Below are positions 1 to 10,702 of a DNA stretch of 64,000 nt, piece after piece (the first letter of the stretch is position 1; each line of letters opens with the position of its first letter). The translations under genes were made by a program, and so were the position numbers. The DNA is from Mastigamoeba balamuthi (lineage: Eukaryota > Evosea > Mastigamoebida > Mastigamoebidae): contig CACRSC010000012.1 in the NCBI GenBank assembly GCA_902651635.1, positions 871,394 to 935,393 on the forward strand, in the 5' to 3' direction. The notes beneath the pieces are model-generated. The model searched no databases, was not told the DNA's origin, and saw nothing but the letters and a program-made list of their open reading frames with translations.

Positions 1-2270
1 CCCTCATCGCCATGAACACAGCCTGCTCAGGCGAGTGCTGCTCAGGCAGGACTGACATGCCCACGATGGCTGAGAGCACCCCTATGGCATTGGTGTCGAC
101 ACTCAGCCCAGACCTTCCACAACCCATCAGAAGACACAAAGTGCATGATGAGATCAGCTTGTCACTCTTGTCAATGATCTGCTTCATTTAATGTCACATT
201 TGGCACACAGGTGAGGACGTACCGCTTGATGGCTTTGATGGCAGCCAGGTTCTCACCTTCATTCTCACAGTCCATTACCTCCTTCTTGAGCTGCTTGAGC
301 AGCATGATACAGGTTGCACAGTTCAGAAGGGCAGACAGCAGGTCAGGGATGCCATCCACCTGGGATCTTGTGCAAGGCCATCACCTCTTCATCTGAGAAC
401 AGCCAAGGAGCGAGCCTGTTGCTTGAAGGGACGAGAAAGCCATGAATGTGCAGCATGTGCTTGAACTCACTGCAGAGGTCGTTGGCCTCGCAGTGCACCT
501 GAGCGAGGGTTCTGGCATGGATAGCAAGCACAGTGTCATTGTAGCTCATGAACCTCTCTGCTCAGTCTCTGAGGTCGCCAGCAGCTCACTGCCCCACATG
601 AACCCGTGCCTCATGGGCTGTACAAGGTACTCACAGAGCCATGCCCAAGTTGTCTCCTCGTCCTTGAGGAAGAGCTCACCCTTCTTCTTGATGTAGACTG
701 GCATGATGGACACCAGCATTACATTGTCCATGAAGCTGCAGATGCAGTCCACCATCTGGGCAGCTGCATCACACAGTGCACCGCTGCTGCCAAGCATGAT
801 GAAGAGCTTATTGTACAACTTGGTCAAGAAGTCCACGCCAGTGATGTTCAATGGACTGTAGAACAGTGCTCAGTATATGTCCTTTCCACTCGTGGCTGGA
901 CCTGTTCTTCACGATGTTCCTGTGGTTCACAGTTGCACATATAAGCAAGGCATGGATCATGTTCCAGAACAGCGCTGTCAGCAAGCAGCTCAGGGTCCAG
1001 CAGGAGCTGCAGAACTTTGACGTTGAGGTGGTTGATGAGGTCAAGGACAACAGCAGCAAAGGTGACAACAACAACAACAACAATAGCATCACCAAGCAGG
1101 ATGAGCTCGTTCTGCTTAACGAAGAGCACAATTCTGACATTGTCACAGACCTGGCAGTACCTCTTCCTGATGATGGTCTTCCAGCCCTCATTGATCTTCC
1201 TGAGGATGATCTCATCCCACAGTGAGATGTAGGCATCACTGACCACTGTGATGTTGCTGTTCATTACACAGTGGAAGAAGCCCTCAACTCACACCTGCCT
1301 GTTGCATGCCTTTTCCCACACCTGATCATGCTCACAGGCCAATGGATTATGATGGAAAATGACAGGCAGAAACAAATTCCAGTGAATACAATCCAAACCA
1401 GCATTCAAAGGAAAGCACTGGCATCAACCAGCGAAAACAAACAGATTTGGTCAGCCAACCAAAAGGCACAGTCAAAAGACAGAAAAAAAGGTTCGTTGTT
1501 GAGGGCTGGGCCAGGAGTTGGCCCGAGGTCACGAGAGTCACCAGAGGTTAGTGATGAGAAACCTGATGGGGATGACAACAGAGACCTTGTTTGAGAGCTT
1601 GGCCACGATGTCCCTGAACTGAGGAAGGACAATGGGGCAGCAGTGGACCTTGAAGAACTCGATCTTGCCCAGGGGCTGGTCAGCATGTGACTGGGGCCTG
1701 GCCCACTCGAAGGGTGACTGGCAGAGAGGACCGCCTGGTGGCTGCACGAGTGGCTTGGTCAGCACAAGGCCATTCTTGGTGTCAATGCCCCAGACCTCAC
1801 AGTACTCGTAGAAGCCACAGTCGAAGTCAAAGAGGTGTGCCAGTGGGCTGACCTTGGCCACTGTGTTCCCCAGGGTGCATACAACGGTCCCCTGCTGCAG
1901 CAGTATGCCGTCCAGAACCCAGAGGCACTTACTTGATCTTCTTCTTCCCACCTTTGTCCTTAACCTTCATGTCAACCTGATGAACAGTTGTCCTGTACAT
2001 GTGGGCAGCATCCCCAGCTGCCCTGTGGAAGAGTTTGTAGTCCTTGGAGCCAACAACATCCTCAACCATGGAGTGGATGAAGAGCAGCTGGAAGCACGAG
2101 GCATTGTGCAGGGCATACTGCTGCATCTTGTAGCTCGTCTGCTTGGAAATCTCAGTAACCTTGGCCTGGGCGTTCTCTGCCCTCTTCATGTCAAAGAGCA
2201 AGGCAGGCCCGATCTTCTCAACGAAGAAGGAGAGGTGCAGAAGCGAGTGCAGGTTCAGCTGGTGGTGCAC
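1..2270 (-). mobile_element. Large unclassified repeat element, copy A (partial, disabled)
   Basis: Minus-strand reading frames here recur at 3771-5400: the stretch 616-2270 matches 3771-5400 closely, with scattered differences. The window's left edge cuts the copy, and the inverted-repeat unit at 2271 ends it. Translated pieces carry recognisable shared peptides (for example FDFDCGFYEYCEVWGIDT near 1800 and MNITG near 850), but I recognise no transposase, polymerase, capsid or other known family in them. The copy is broken in several places and is treated as a fossil. It could be a transposon, a virus-derived element or a repeated gene family; only a profile search could tell. Confidence 0.5.
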
Positions 2271-2531
2271 CTGATGGGCAGGAATTCCCATCAAAAGGGT
2301 CAAAATCGTAACAATTGATGAATAGCACATGCCCTTAATATCAGAAGCTCTTGTACGCATTTGAAGTACGATTTCACAGAAATTTTTCAAATCAAGTGAT
2401 TAGTGACAAAGGCGATATGTGCCAGCATATGTGCCGGGCTATGTGCCGGCGGCACAGCTCGGCCATCGACTATGCCGGCGGCACAGTGTATATGCCGGCA
2501 TATATGCCGGCCTATGAGTCGGCATGAAGAG
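2271..2531 (+). repeat. Left inverted terminal arm
   Basis: It is exactly complementary to 3510-3770. It contains nested 12-13 base palindromes (2430-2520) and the family end beginning CTGATGGGCAGGAATTCCCA. Confidence 0.8.
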
Positions 2532-2741
2532 TTTCTGTCGTTTTGTGGTCAATGGTAATCAAGAAGACATTGAAAGCAGACACAGTGGCTTTCAATTGTA
2601 ATAACCAACTGGTTTCATTGCTTTAGTCACACTCAGGGTCAGATTCATCAGAGGAGAGGGCATCATCGTCATCACTGCACTCAGCACAATCCATGAGGCA
2701 GTCCTTTGGATCAGCCATAACGTCGTTCAGGCCATTAAAGG

Positions 2742-3509
2742 NNNNNNNNNNNNNNNNNNNNNNNNNNNNNNNNNNNNNNNNNNNNNNNNNNNNNNNNNNN
2801 NNNNNNNNNNNNNNNNNNNNNNNNNNNNNNNNNNNNNNNNNNNNNNNNNNNNNNNNNNNNNNNNNNNNNNNNNNNNNNNNNNNNNNNNNNNNNNNNNNNN
2901 NNNNNNNNNNNNNNNNNNNNNNNNNNNNNNNNNNNNNNNNNNNNNNNNNNNNNNNNNNNNNNNNNNNNNNNNNNNNNNNNNNNNNNNNNNNNNNNNNNNN
3001 NNNNNNNNNNNNNNNNNNNNNNNNNNNNNNNNNNNNNNNNNNNNNNNNNNNNNNNNNNNNNNNNNNNNNNNNNNNNNNNNNNNNNNNNNNNNNNNNNNNN
3101 NNNNNNNNNNNNNNNNNNNNNNNNNNNNNNNNNNNNNNNNNNNNNNNNNNNNNNNNNNNNNNNNNNNNNNNNNNNNNNNNNNNNNNNNNNNNNNNNNNNN
3201 NNNNNNNNNNNNNNNNNNNNNNNNNNNNNNNNNNNNNNNNNNNNNNNNNNNNNNNNNNNNNNNNNNNNNNNNNNNNNNNNNNNNNNNNNNNNNNNNNNNN
3301 NNNNNNNNNNNNNNNNNNNNNNNNNNNNNNNNNNNNNNNNNNNNNNNNNNNNNNNNNNNNNNNNNNNNNNNNNNNNNNNNNNNNNNNNNNNNNNNNNNNN
3401 NNNNNNNNNNNNNNNNNNNNNNNNNNNNNNNNNNNNNNNNNNNNNNNNNNNNNNNNNNNNNNNNNNNNNNNNNNNNNNNNNNNNNNNNNNNNNNNNNNNN
3501 NNNNNNNNN
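2742..3509. other. Assembly gap (768 N)
   Basis: A run of 768 unknown bases. The right inverted arm starts on the very next base after the gap, as expected if the scaffold was joined inside the repeat. Nothing can be said of its content, though the left flank predicts the body of the family's open frame. Confidence 0.95.
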
Positions 3510-3770
3510 CTCTTCATGCCGACTCATAGGCCGGCATATATGCCGGCATATACACTGTGCCGCCGGCATAGTCGATGGCCGAGCTGTGCCGCCGGCACAT
3601 AGCCCGGCACATATGCTGGCACATATCGCCTTTGTCACTAATCACTTGATTTGAAAAATTTCTGTGAAATCGTACTTCAAATGCGTACAAGAGCTTCTGA
3701 TATTAAGGGCATGTGCTATTCATCAATTGTTACGATTTTGACCCTTTTGATGGGAATTCCTGCCCATCAG
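3510..3770 (-). repeat. Right inverted terminal arm
   Basis: It is the exact reverse complement of 2271-2531. The same end, diverged, recurs at about 46,620-46,898 and 47,970-48,209 on the plus strand. Confidence 0.8.
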
Positions 3771-6700
3771 GGCTGTACATGGTACTCACAGAGCCGTGCC
3801 CAAGTTGTCTCCTCGTCCTTGAGGAAGCACTCACCCTTCTTCTTAATGTAGACTGGCATGATAAACACCAGCATTACATTGTCCATGAAGCTGCAGATGC
3901 AGTCCACCATCTGGGCAGCTGCATTACACAGTGCATCACTGCTGTCAAGCATGATGAAGAGCTTATTGTACAACTCGGTCAAGAAGTCCATGCCAGTGAT
4001 GTTCATTGGACTGTAGAACAGTGCTCAGCATATGTCCTTACCACTCGTGGCTGGACCTGACCTGTTCTTCACGATGTTCCTGTGGTTCACAGTCGTGCAT
4101 ATGAGCGAGGCATGGATCACGTTCCAGAACAGCGCTGTCAGCAAGCAGCTCAGGGTCCAGCAGGAGCTGCAGAACTTTGACGTCAAGGTGGCTGATGAGA
4201 TCAAGGACAACAGCAGCAAAGGTGATGATGACAACAACAATAGCATCATCAAGCAGGATGAGCTCGTTCTGCTTGATGAAGAGCACAATTCTGACATTGT
4301 CACAGACCTGGTAGTACCTCTTCCTGATGATGGTCTTCCAACCCTCATTAATCTTCCTGAGGACAATCTCATCTCATGGCGAGATGTAGGTAGGCATCAC
4401 TGGCCACTGTGACATTGCTGTTCATTACACAGTGGAAGAAGCCCTCAACTCACACCTGCCTGATCATGCTCACAGGCCAATGGATTATGATGGAAAATGA
4501 CAGGCAGAAACAAATTCCAGTGAATCAATCCAAACCAGCATTCAAAGGAAAGCACTGGCATCAACCAGTGAAAACAAACAGATTTGGTCAGCCAACGAAA
4601 AGCACAGTCGAAAGACAGAAAAAAGGTTTGTTGTTGAGGGCTGGGCCAGGAGTTGGCCAGAGGTCACGAGAGTCACCAGAGGTTAGTGATGAGAAACCTG
4701 ATGGGGATGACAACAGAGACCTTGTTTGAGAGCTTGGCCACGATGTCCCTGAACTGAGGAAGGACAATAGGGTAGCAGTGGACCTTGAAGAACTTGATCT
4801 TGCCCAGGGGCTGGTCAGCATGTGACTGGGGCCTGGCCCACTCGAAGGGTGACTGGCAGAGAGAACCGCCTGGTGGCTGCATGAGTGACTTGGCTTGGTC
4901 AGCAAGAGGCCATTCTCAGTGTCAATGCCCCAGACCTCACAGTACTCATAGAAGCCACAGTCAAAGTCAAAGAGGTGTGCCAGTGAGCTGATCTTAGCCA
5001 CTGTGTTCCCCAGAGTGCATACAACAGTCCTCTGCTGCAGTGGTATGCCATCCAGAACCCAGAGGCACTTGATCTTCTTCTTCTCACCTTTATCCTTAAC
5101 CTTCATGTCGACCTGATGGACAGTTGTCCTGTACATGTGGGCAGCATCCCCAGCTGCCCTGTGAAAGAGCTCGTAGTCCTTGGAGCCAACATCCTCAATC
5201 ATGAAGTGAATGAAGAGCAGCTGGAAGCACGAGGCATTGTGCAGGGCATACTGCTGCATCTTGTAGCTCGTCTGCTTGGAAATCTCAGTAACCTTGGCCT
5301 GGGCATTCTCTGCTCTCTTCATGTCAAAGAGCAAGGCAGGCCTGATCTTCTCGACAAAGAAGGAGAGGTGCAAAAGCAAGTGCAGGTTCAGCTGGTGGCA
5401 CACCTTGCCCTGCTTGTTCTTGTAGGTCTTGAGGATGGCGGTGATGGCCTTGTGCGCCACGACTCTGAGAGCAAGCTTCGAGCCCTGGGTTTGCCTGGGA
5501 AGTAGACCATCAAGAACATCATGGCCACCAGAGTCCAGAGGTCGAGGACGGCCACAGATGTGAGTCCGTCCAGCAGGTAGGGCACGAGCAGTCCAAAGTT
5601 TCTTCCCTCACAGCCCCTTCAGTTCTTGCAGCACTTGAGGGAGGGCACCTTCAGGTCCGAGAGGAACTTATTGGCCATGGTAATCCTCTGCTCAAGTGTC
5701 TCTGTAGGAGATGGGCAAGTCCTGCAGCAGGTCCTTGACAATGTTCTTAAAGTAGAAGAGCACCAGATTAAGTGGGTCAGGTGTAATGATCTCAAACAGG
5801 TCGTCCATGCCTGGCCACGTGAAGAGCGGGTTGTACAGTGTGCAGGCATGTTGGTGGTGCTTCACCAGGATTGCCTTCTGGTCATGGGCAACATTTCTTG
5901 CCTTCACCAAGGCCTTCACGACTGGCAAGAGGGATTACAAGCTCACCAAGGAAGCTGTTCTGAAGTCATCAAGGGACACCAGGCACAAGGTGCAGCAAAA
6001 GTTGCTGTTGCCACTGGGGGTTAACTGAGGCAAAGTGCCACCGCTTCTGTGAGTTGGCGATCAGAAGGTCAAGATTTTTTTCCGAATACATCCACATGGG
6101 CTTTCTCTTCTTCTTGCAGTACACCTTGATCCCATTTGCTAGAGATGTTACCTTTGGAAGCAGAACTGTGAGCACTCCATACAGGCTATGAGGCATGTCA
6201 TGCAGGTTCATGTCGCACTCCACCACGAGCATGCAGATTGGCTGCAGGTTGATACTGGACTTTTTGAAGTTAAGGAGTTTCCTCAAGATCAGGCAGTGAG
6301 AACAGCATCCTTAGGTACCCAATGAGACTGTGCACAGACTTTTCCTGGTCAGTGAAGCCCACGATCTTGCCATAGCTCTTGGCGAGGTCGTGCAGCTGAA
6401 CAGACACGTGCTTCTCATCAGACTTGATCCACGACCTCCAGAAGTCATCAATTGCAGGATCACTAATGCCGTACAGCAGCTTATGCTTCAGCAACTTCTC
6501 ATAGTCATGTGTGTCAATGCCAGTCTCTCTGCAGGGGAAGCTGAACTCCGTCTTTGCAGAGACTGGGAGGAGTGGTGAGGTGCTTCTCGAGAAATGGTGT
6601 GGTGACACTCTGAACAGTCTTGGCACTGGCCCTGCCATGGGCCAGAGGATTGCCCAGTAATGGGTCATCTCTATAGATGATCTTTGGCATTCCAGTTGAA

Positions 6701-6899
6701 GCAACCTTTGGTGTTCCAGCTGGTGTGACCTTTGACGATGTACCCAAAGCTACCTGCAGTGCTCAGGCTGAAGTAGAGCACCCATTCACACTCGTGGAGC
6801 TGCAGGATATATCAGGAATGCCTGATTTGATGTCCGAGGTCAAAATCCCAGTGAAAGGCAGGTCTGGGAGTATGTTCACGAAAGGGGGTGATGCAGGGT
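3771..6899 (-). mobile_element. Large unclassified repeat element, copy B (disabled)
   Basis: It overlaps copy A (3771-5400) and copy C (5404-6899 matches about 7239-8780). The longest open stretch is 4588-5460 on the minus strand, with the peptides MQQYALHNASCFQLLFIH and FDFDCGFYEYCEVWGIDT. Other pieces include DDLFEIITPDPLNLVLFYF (5700-5830) and ICMLVVECDMNLHD (6190-6240). I know no family with these. The copies differ from each other at many sites, so this copy is not a simple assembly duplicate of A. It is broken in several places. Base composition is more even than in the GC-rich genes to the right. Confidence 0.5.
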
Positions 6900-6939
6900 G
6901 CACCAGGCGGCCGGTGGCTTGTGGGGGAAACGGGTTTGG

Positions 6940-7078
6940 GGGGTGAGATGGTTCTGAACTGGACTGCAGCCTCCGTGTTCATCTCCGAGTCCATGCCTTA
7001 CTCCTCCTTGTCCTCTGCGACCTTCGCCTTGGCAGGGGCAGCAGTGGTCTTGGCCACTTCCACAAGCACCTTTGCCTA
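6940..7078 (-). repeat. Inverted copy of the 9904-10000 segment
   Basis: The bases from about 6958 to 7076 are the reverse complement, with a few changes, of 9904-10000, which reads as a Lys/Ala-rich tail ending EEESGMDSEMDT. The segment is fused directly to a host-gene fragment at 7079, so it marks a rearrangement breakpoint. Confidence 0.6.
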
Positions 7079-7222
7079 TGGAGGAGGCCGCCTGGTGCTG
7101 CAGCCGCGGCTGACGAGCGCGGGAAAGCCCGCGGAGCCCAAGGCGCCCACGGGGTTCAGCGCGTTTGTTGAGGAGAACATGACCGAGTTCCGGAAGGACA
7201 ACCCCGGAACACCCCACAAGGC
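7079..7222 (+). pseudogene. Captured fragment of the SprT-like gene
   Basis: About 140 bases that match 10,241-10,381 with one difference seen (ATGACC versus ATGGCC). It encodes GGRLVLQPRL, then a basic helix starting APTGFSAFVEENM. It has no start, no upstream zinc-ribbon cysteines and no stop of its own, and ends at a single ambiguous base (7223) that adjoins copy C. The near identity means the copying is very recent, or this is an assembly chimaera. It is a piece of a host gene lodged between two copies of a repeat element. Confidence 0.65.
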
Positions 7223-7223
7223 N

Positions 7224-8808
7224 ATCAGTGGTGCACCTTGCCCTGCTTGTTCTTGTAGGTCTTGAGGATGGCAGTGATGGTCTTGTGCGCCACAACTCTG
7301 AGAGCAAGCTCCGAGCCCTGGGTTTGCCCTGGGAAGTAGACCATCAAGAACATCATGGCCACCAGAGTCCAGAGGTTGAGGACAGCCACAGATATGAGTC
7401 CTTCCAGCAGGTAGGGCACAAGCAGTCCAAAGTTTCTTCCCTTGCAGCCCCTTCAGTTCTGGCAGCACTTGAGGAAGGGCACCTTCAGGTCCAAGAGGAA
7501 CTCGTTGGCCATGATGATCCTCTGCTCAAGTGTCTCTGTAGGAGATGGGCAAGCCCTGCAGCAGGTCCTTGATGATGTCCTTAAAGTAGAAGAGCACCAG
7601 ATAAAGTGGATCAGGTGTGATGATCTCAAACAGGTCGTCCATGCCTGGTCACGTGAAGTGCAGGTTGTACAGTATGCAGGCATGTTGGTGGTGCTTTACC
7701 AGGATTGCCTTCACTACTGCCTTCTGGTCGTGGGCGACATTTCTTGCCTTCAGAACGGCTTTCTTTGTGAGCTTGTAATCCCTCTTGCCAGTCGTGAAGG
7801 CCTTGGTGAAGTCGTCGAGGGATGCCAGGCACAAGGTGCAGCAAAAGTTGCTGTTGCCACTGGGGGGGTTAACTGAGGCAATGTGCCACCGCTTCTGTGA
7901 GTTGGCAATCAGAAGGTCGAGAATTTTCATAATACACCCACATGGGATTTCTCTTCTTCTTGCAGTACACCTCGATTCCATTTGCTAGAGATGTTACCTC
8001 TGAAAGCAGAACTGTGAGCACTCCATACAGGCTATGAGGCGTATCATGCAGGTTCATGTCGCACTCCACCACGAGCATGCAGATTGGCTGCAGGTTGTGA
8101 ACGGACTTTTTGAAGTTGAGGAGTTTCCTCAAGATCAGGCAGTGAGAACAGCATCCTTAGGTACCCAATGAGGCTGTGCACAGACTTCTCCTGGTCGGTG
8201 AAGCCCACGATCTTGCCATAGCTCTTGACGAGGTCATGCAGCTGAACAGACATGTGCTTCTCATCAGGCTTGACCCACGACCTCCAGAAGTCATCAATTG
8301 CAGGGTCACTAATGCCGTACAGCAGCTTATGCTTCAGCAACTTCTCATAGTCATGTGTGTCAATGCCAGTCTCTCTGCAGGGGAAGCTGAACTCCGTCTT
8401 TGCAGCCTGGAGTGTCACAGAAGAGACTGGGGGGACACTTTTTAGAGTGGTGAGGTGCTTCTTGAGAAATGGTGTGATGACACTCTGAACAGTCTTGGCA
8501 CTGGCCCTGCCATGGGCCAGAGGATTGCCCAGTAATGGGTCATCTCTACAGATGATCTTTGGCATCCCAGTTGGAGCAACCTTTGGTGTCCCAGCTGGTG
8601 TGACCTTTGACGATGTACTCAAAGCTACCTGCAGTGCTTGGGCTGAAGTAGAGCACCCATTCACACTCGTGAAGCTGCAGGATAGATACATCAGGAATGC
8701 CCAATTTGATGTCTGAGGTCGAAATCCCAGTGAAAGGCAGGTCTGGGAGTATGTCCACAAAAGGGGGTGATGCAGGGTGCTGTGGCATTGCCAGATGTTT
8801 GTGTGCAA
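7224..8808 (-). mobile_element. Large unclassified repeat element, copy C (disabled)
   Basis: It repeats 5404-6899 of copy B and extends further in the direction that would be upstream on the minus strand. The longest open stretch is 8044-8808 (254 residues), with THDYEKLLKHKLLYGISDPA and DFWRSWVKPDEKHMSVQLHD. No known domain was recognised. It has several breaks and is treated as a fossil of unknown type. Copy-to-copy divergence (a few per cent by eye) suggests a young family. Confidence 0.5.
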
Positions 8809-10018
8809 TGCTTTTCTGCAGCAGTTGGTATGCAGGACAAAAACAAATCTGATGGCACAGTCACGCCCACCTGCTAACGTTTGTGGGCAGGCTGTCTCAC
8901 TGGCCAGCTCTTATGCCCAATGCATCTGCCCAATCGTGTACACTATAGAGTCACTCTGGCTGGCATTCCACTCCTCAAGGACGATCTGGGCATTGTTGAC
9001 AACATGGATGTGACACGAAGAGAGCGTGCTGCTCACGTGGGAGATGATCTTTTCATGCCTGATCATGCTGACACAGTGCCTGGTACACTGCCAATTCATG
9101 GAGGTAAGGCACTCAGGGCGCCTGAGGTGCTAGAGGCACAGTGATTTTCCAAGATATCATTAAGGGGAAGGAAGTGAGTAATTTGGTTTCAGGATTCAAA
9201 GACGGTTTTGCACTGTCCTTTTCTTAAATATCTCTGCAATCCTGCTTTTCAGACCCAAAAAGCCGTTATACCAACAACTGAATATGAAGAGCCAGGAGAG
9301 CCAGAACACAATCACAAGCCTTACAGAAACTGTCTCTGCACTGTGCAAGCAGCAGGGAAAGCTCTGTGTGGCCATTGTGGCACTGCAGAAAACTGTAGAG
9401 TCCTGCCGAATCAAGACCATGAAGCCACAGCTGAGGATAATGGCTTGTAAACTTGTAAGGAGTGTGCACTTCTCCCTTCCCAGAGACACTGTCTGACAAA
9501 TCTGCCTTTCACTCAGCAACCATAAAGAACAAGCCGAACCTTCACCTGTGCCTTCTCAAGCACGCTGCCAAGAACAAGTCACTCCACTGCCTCACTGCCA
9601 AGGTCCTGGCCGCAGACAAGCATCCAAGCTGAAAAGAAAAGTGTGTAGTCTCTTTCTTTTCCCTGTCTTATTAAAGCTCTCACCACAGGATTTGTGATGA
9701 TGCGACCTTGGGCCTGTTGTGCAAGGTCATCTTCACTGAAGAGAAGTGCAAGATTCTCATCTGCAAAGAGTTTGATGCAATTAAATAACCCTGAATCCTG
9801 TTCAAGAAGTAAAAAATGCACATATGCAGAGAACAATGTGCACGAGGTCCTGCGCAAGGTATGGAATAGCATCAAGAAATCTGCCAAGGTGGCAGAGGCA
9901 AAGGTGCTTGTGGAAGTGGCCAAGACCACTGCTGCTCCTGCCAAGGCGAAGGTCGCAGAGGACGAGGAGGAGTCAGGCATGGACTCGGAGATGGACACGG
10001 TCTGCTTTGCTGTGTAGT
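8809..10018 (+). other. Flank of copy C with short plus-strand frames
   Basis: This stretch holds short plus-strand open pieces: a helical one at 9284-9496 (KSQESQNTITSLTETVSALC) and a Lys/Ala-rich acidic tail at about 9830-10,017 (KTTAAPAKAKVAEDEEESG). The second recurs inverted at 6958-7076. They may be exons of a gene carried by, or next to, the element. I recognise no family and see no convincing start. Confidence 0.35.
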
Positions 10019-10024
10019 GAAAGG

Positions 10025-10150
10025 CACTCTATCACCATCTGCTACATGGTATAGCAGAAGGTATCTGTGTAGCAGCACATAGCAGAGGTTCTGCTACACA
10101 CCACTACAGCATGCAGTCCACTGGCTTTATAGCAGAAGGCACTAGCCCAT
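10025..10150. repeat. CTGCTAC / GTAGCAG-type short repeat block
   Basis: Several imperfect copies of GTAGCAG and its complement (for example GTAGCAGCACATAGCAGAGG, TTCTGCTACACACCACTAC) are crowded here. The same family forms a longer array at 46,899-47,410. It lies directly against the truncated SprT-like gene. Confidence 0.6.
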
Positions 10151-10168
10151 CTTTGTGTCATTGTGCAG

Positions 10169-10451
10169 TGCACAAGGTGTGGTCTGACGTACAGGAGGGA
10201 GTCCAAGTCGATCGACACCAATGTGTCCGTGTGCTGGTGCGGAGGCCGCCTGGTGCTGCAGCCGCGGCTGACGAGCGCGGGAAAGCCCGCGGAGCCCAAG
10301 GCGCCCACGGGGTTCAGCGCGTTTGTTGAGGAGAACATGGCCGAGTTCCGGAAGGACAACCCCGGAACACCCCACAAGGATCATGGGCAAGATGGCCGAG
10401 CTATACAAGGCCAAGAAGACCGCGTCGGCGGTGCCCGAGAACCCCAGCTGA
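10169..10451 (+). pseudogene. SprT-like protease-family C-terminus (zinc ribbon plus basic tail), 5' end missing
   Basis: The frame opens right after a good acceptor (TTGTGCAG, ending 10,168) and encodes CTRCGLTYRRESKSIDT, then CWCGGRLVL. This CxxC...CxCxG pattern is the zinc ribbon that follows the metalloprotease domain in SprT-like/GCNA-type proteins, which act on DNA-protein crosslinks. A short basic helical tail follows (APTGFSAFVEENMAEFRK), as in fungal and protist relatives. After NPGTPHK the frame must shift to read IMGKMAELYKAKKTASA to the stop at 10,449; the two-base discrepancy may be a sequencing error or real decay. The catalytic HExxH part is not in the window: repeat DNA fills the place where the earlier exons should be. 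It is either a gene split by a repeat-filled intron or a dead 3' remnant. Confidence 0.55.
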
Positions 10452-10702
10452 GCCACCCGCTACCCCCTGCGGTTTCATTTCGCAGAAGCACGAGAAAGCC
10501 GAGGCAATTGTGGGCCCGGGGGTCCGTTGCCCATATTTGTCGAATTCCCACGAAGATACTTCGTCGTTCAATGAATCTGACTACAATAAAAAAGTCCGCC
10601 AACCCCCCGCGTCGGCGCACCGTTTCGCCGGGCGGCCTCCAATCTCCGAAACCCACCCGCACCCGCGAACCCGCACCTCTTGTCCCCCGTGGCAGCCCAG
10701 CA

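Larger units (their letters stand above)
2271..3770. mobile_element. Fold-back unit with 261-base perfect inverted ends
   Basis: The left arm 2271-2531 and right arm 3510-3770 are exact reverse complements; I compared them base by base and saw no mismatch. The arms are rich in palindromes such as TATGCCGGCATA and GTGCCGGCGGCAC, and end in CTGATGGG / CCCATCAG. Next to the left arm, 2532-2741 is the reverse complement of about 46,409-46,615, the acidic tail of the open frame in the 46-kb family member. The middle is unsequenced. No clear target duplication is visible. The unit joins two different positions of the large flanking element, so it is either a recent fold-back insertion with rearrangement or an assembly join of two inverted copies. 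Confidence 0.6.

Noticed and set aside
2271-2531. CRISPR-like or satellite array of TATGCCGGCATA motifs
   Set aside because: The motifs are irregularly spaced palindromes without spacers of equal size, and belong to the element's end. The genome is eukaryotic.
1-10018. Calling the large repeat a virus-derived element
   Set aside because: No capsid, packaging, integrase, polymerase or protease motif could be seen, so the class is left open.
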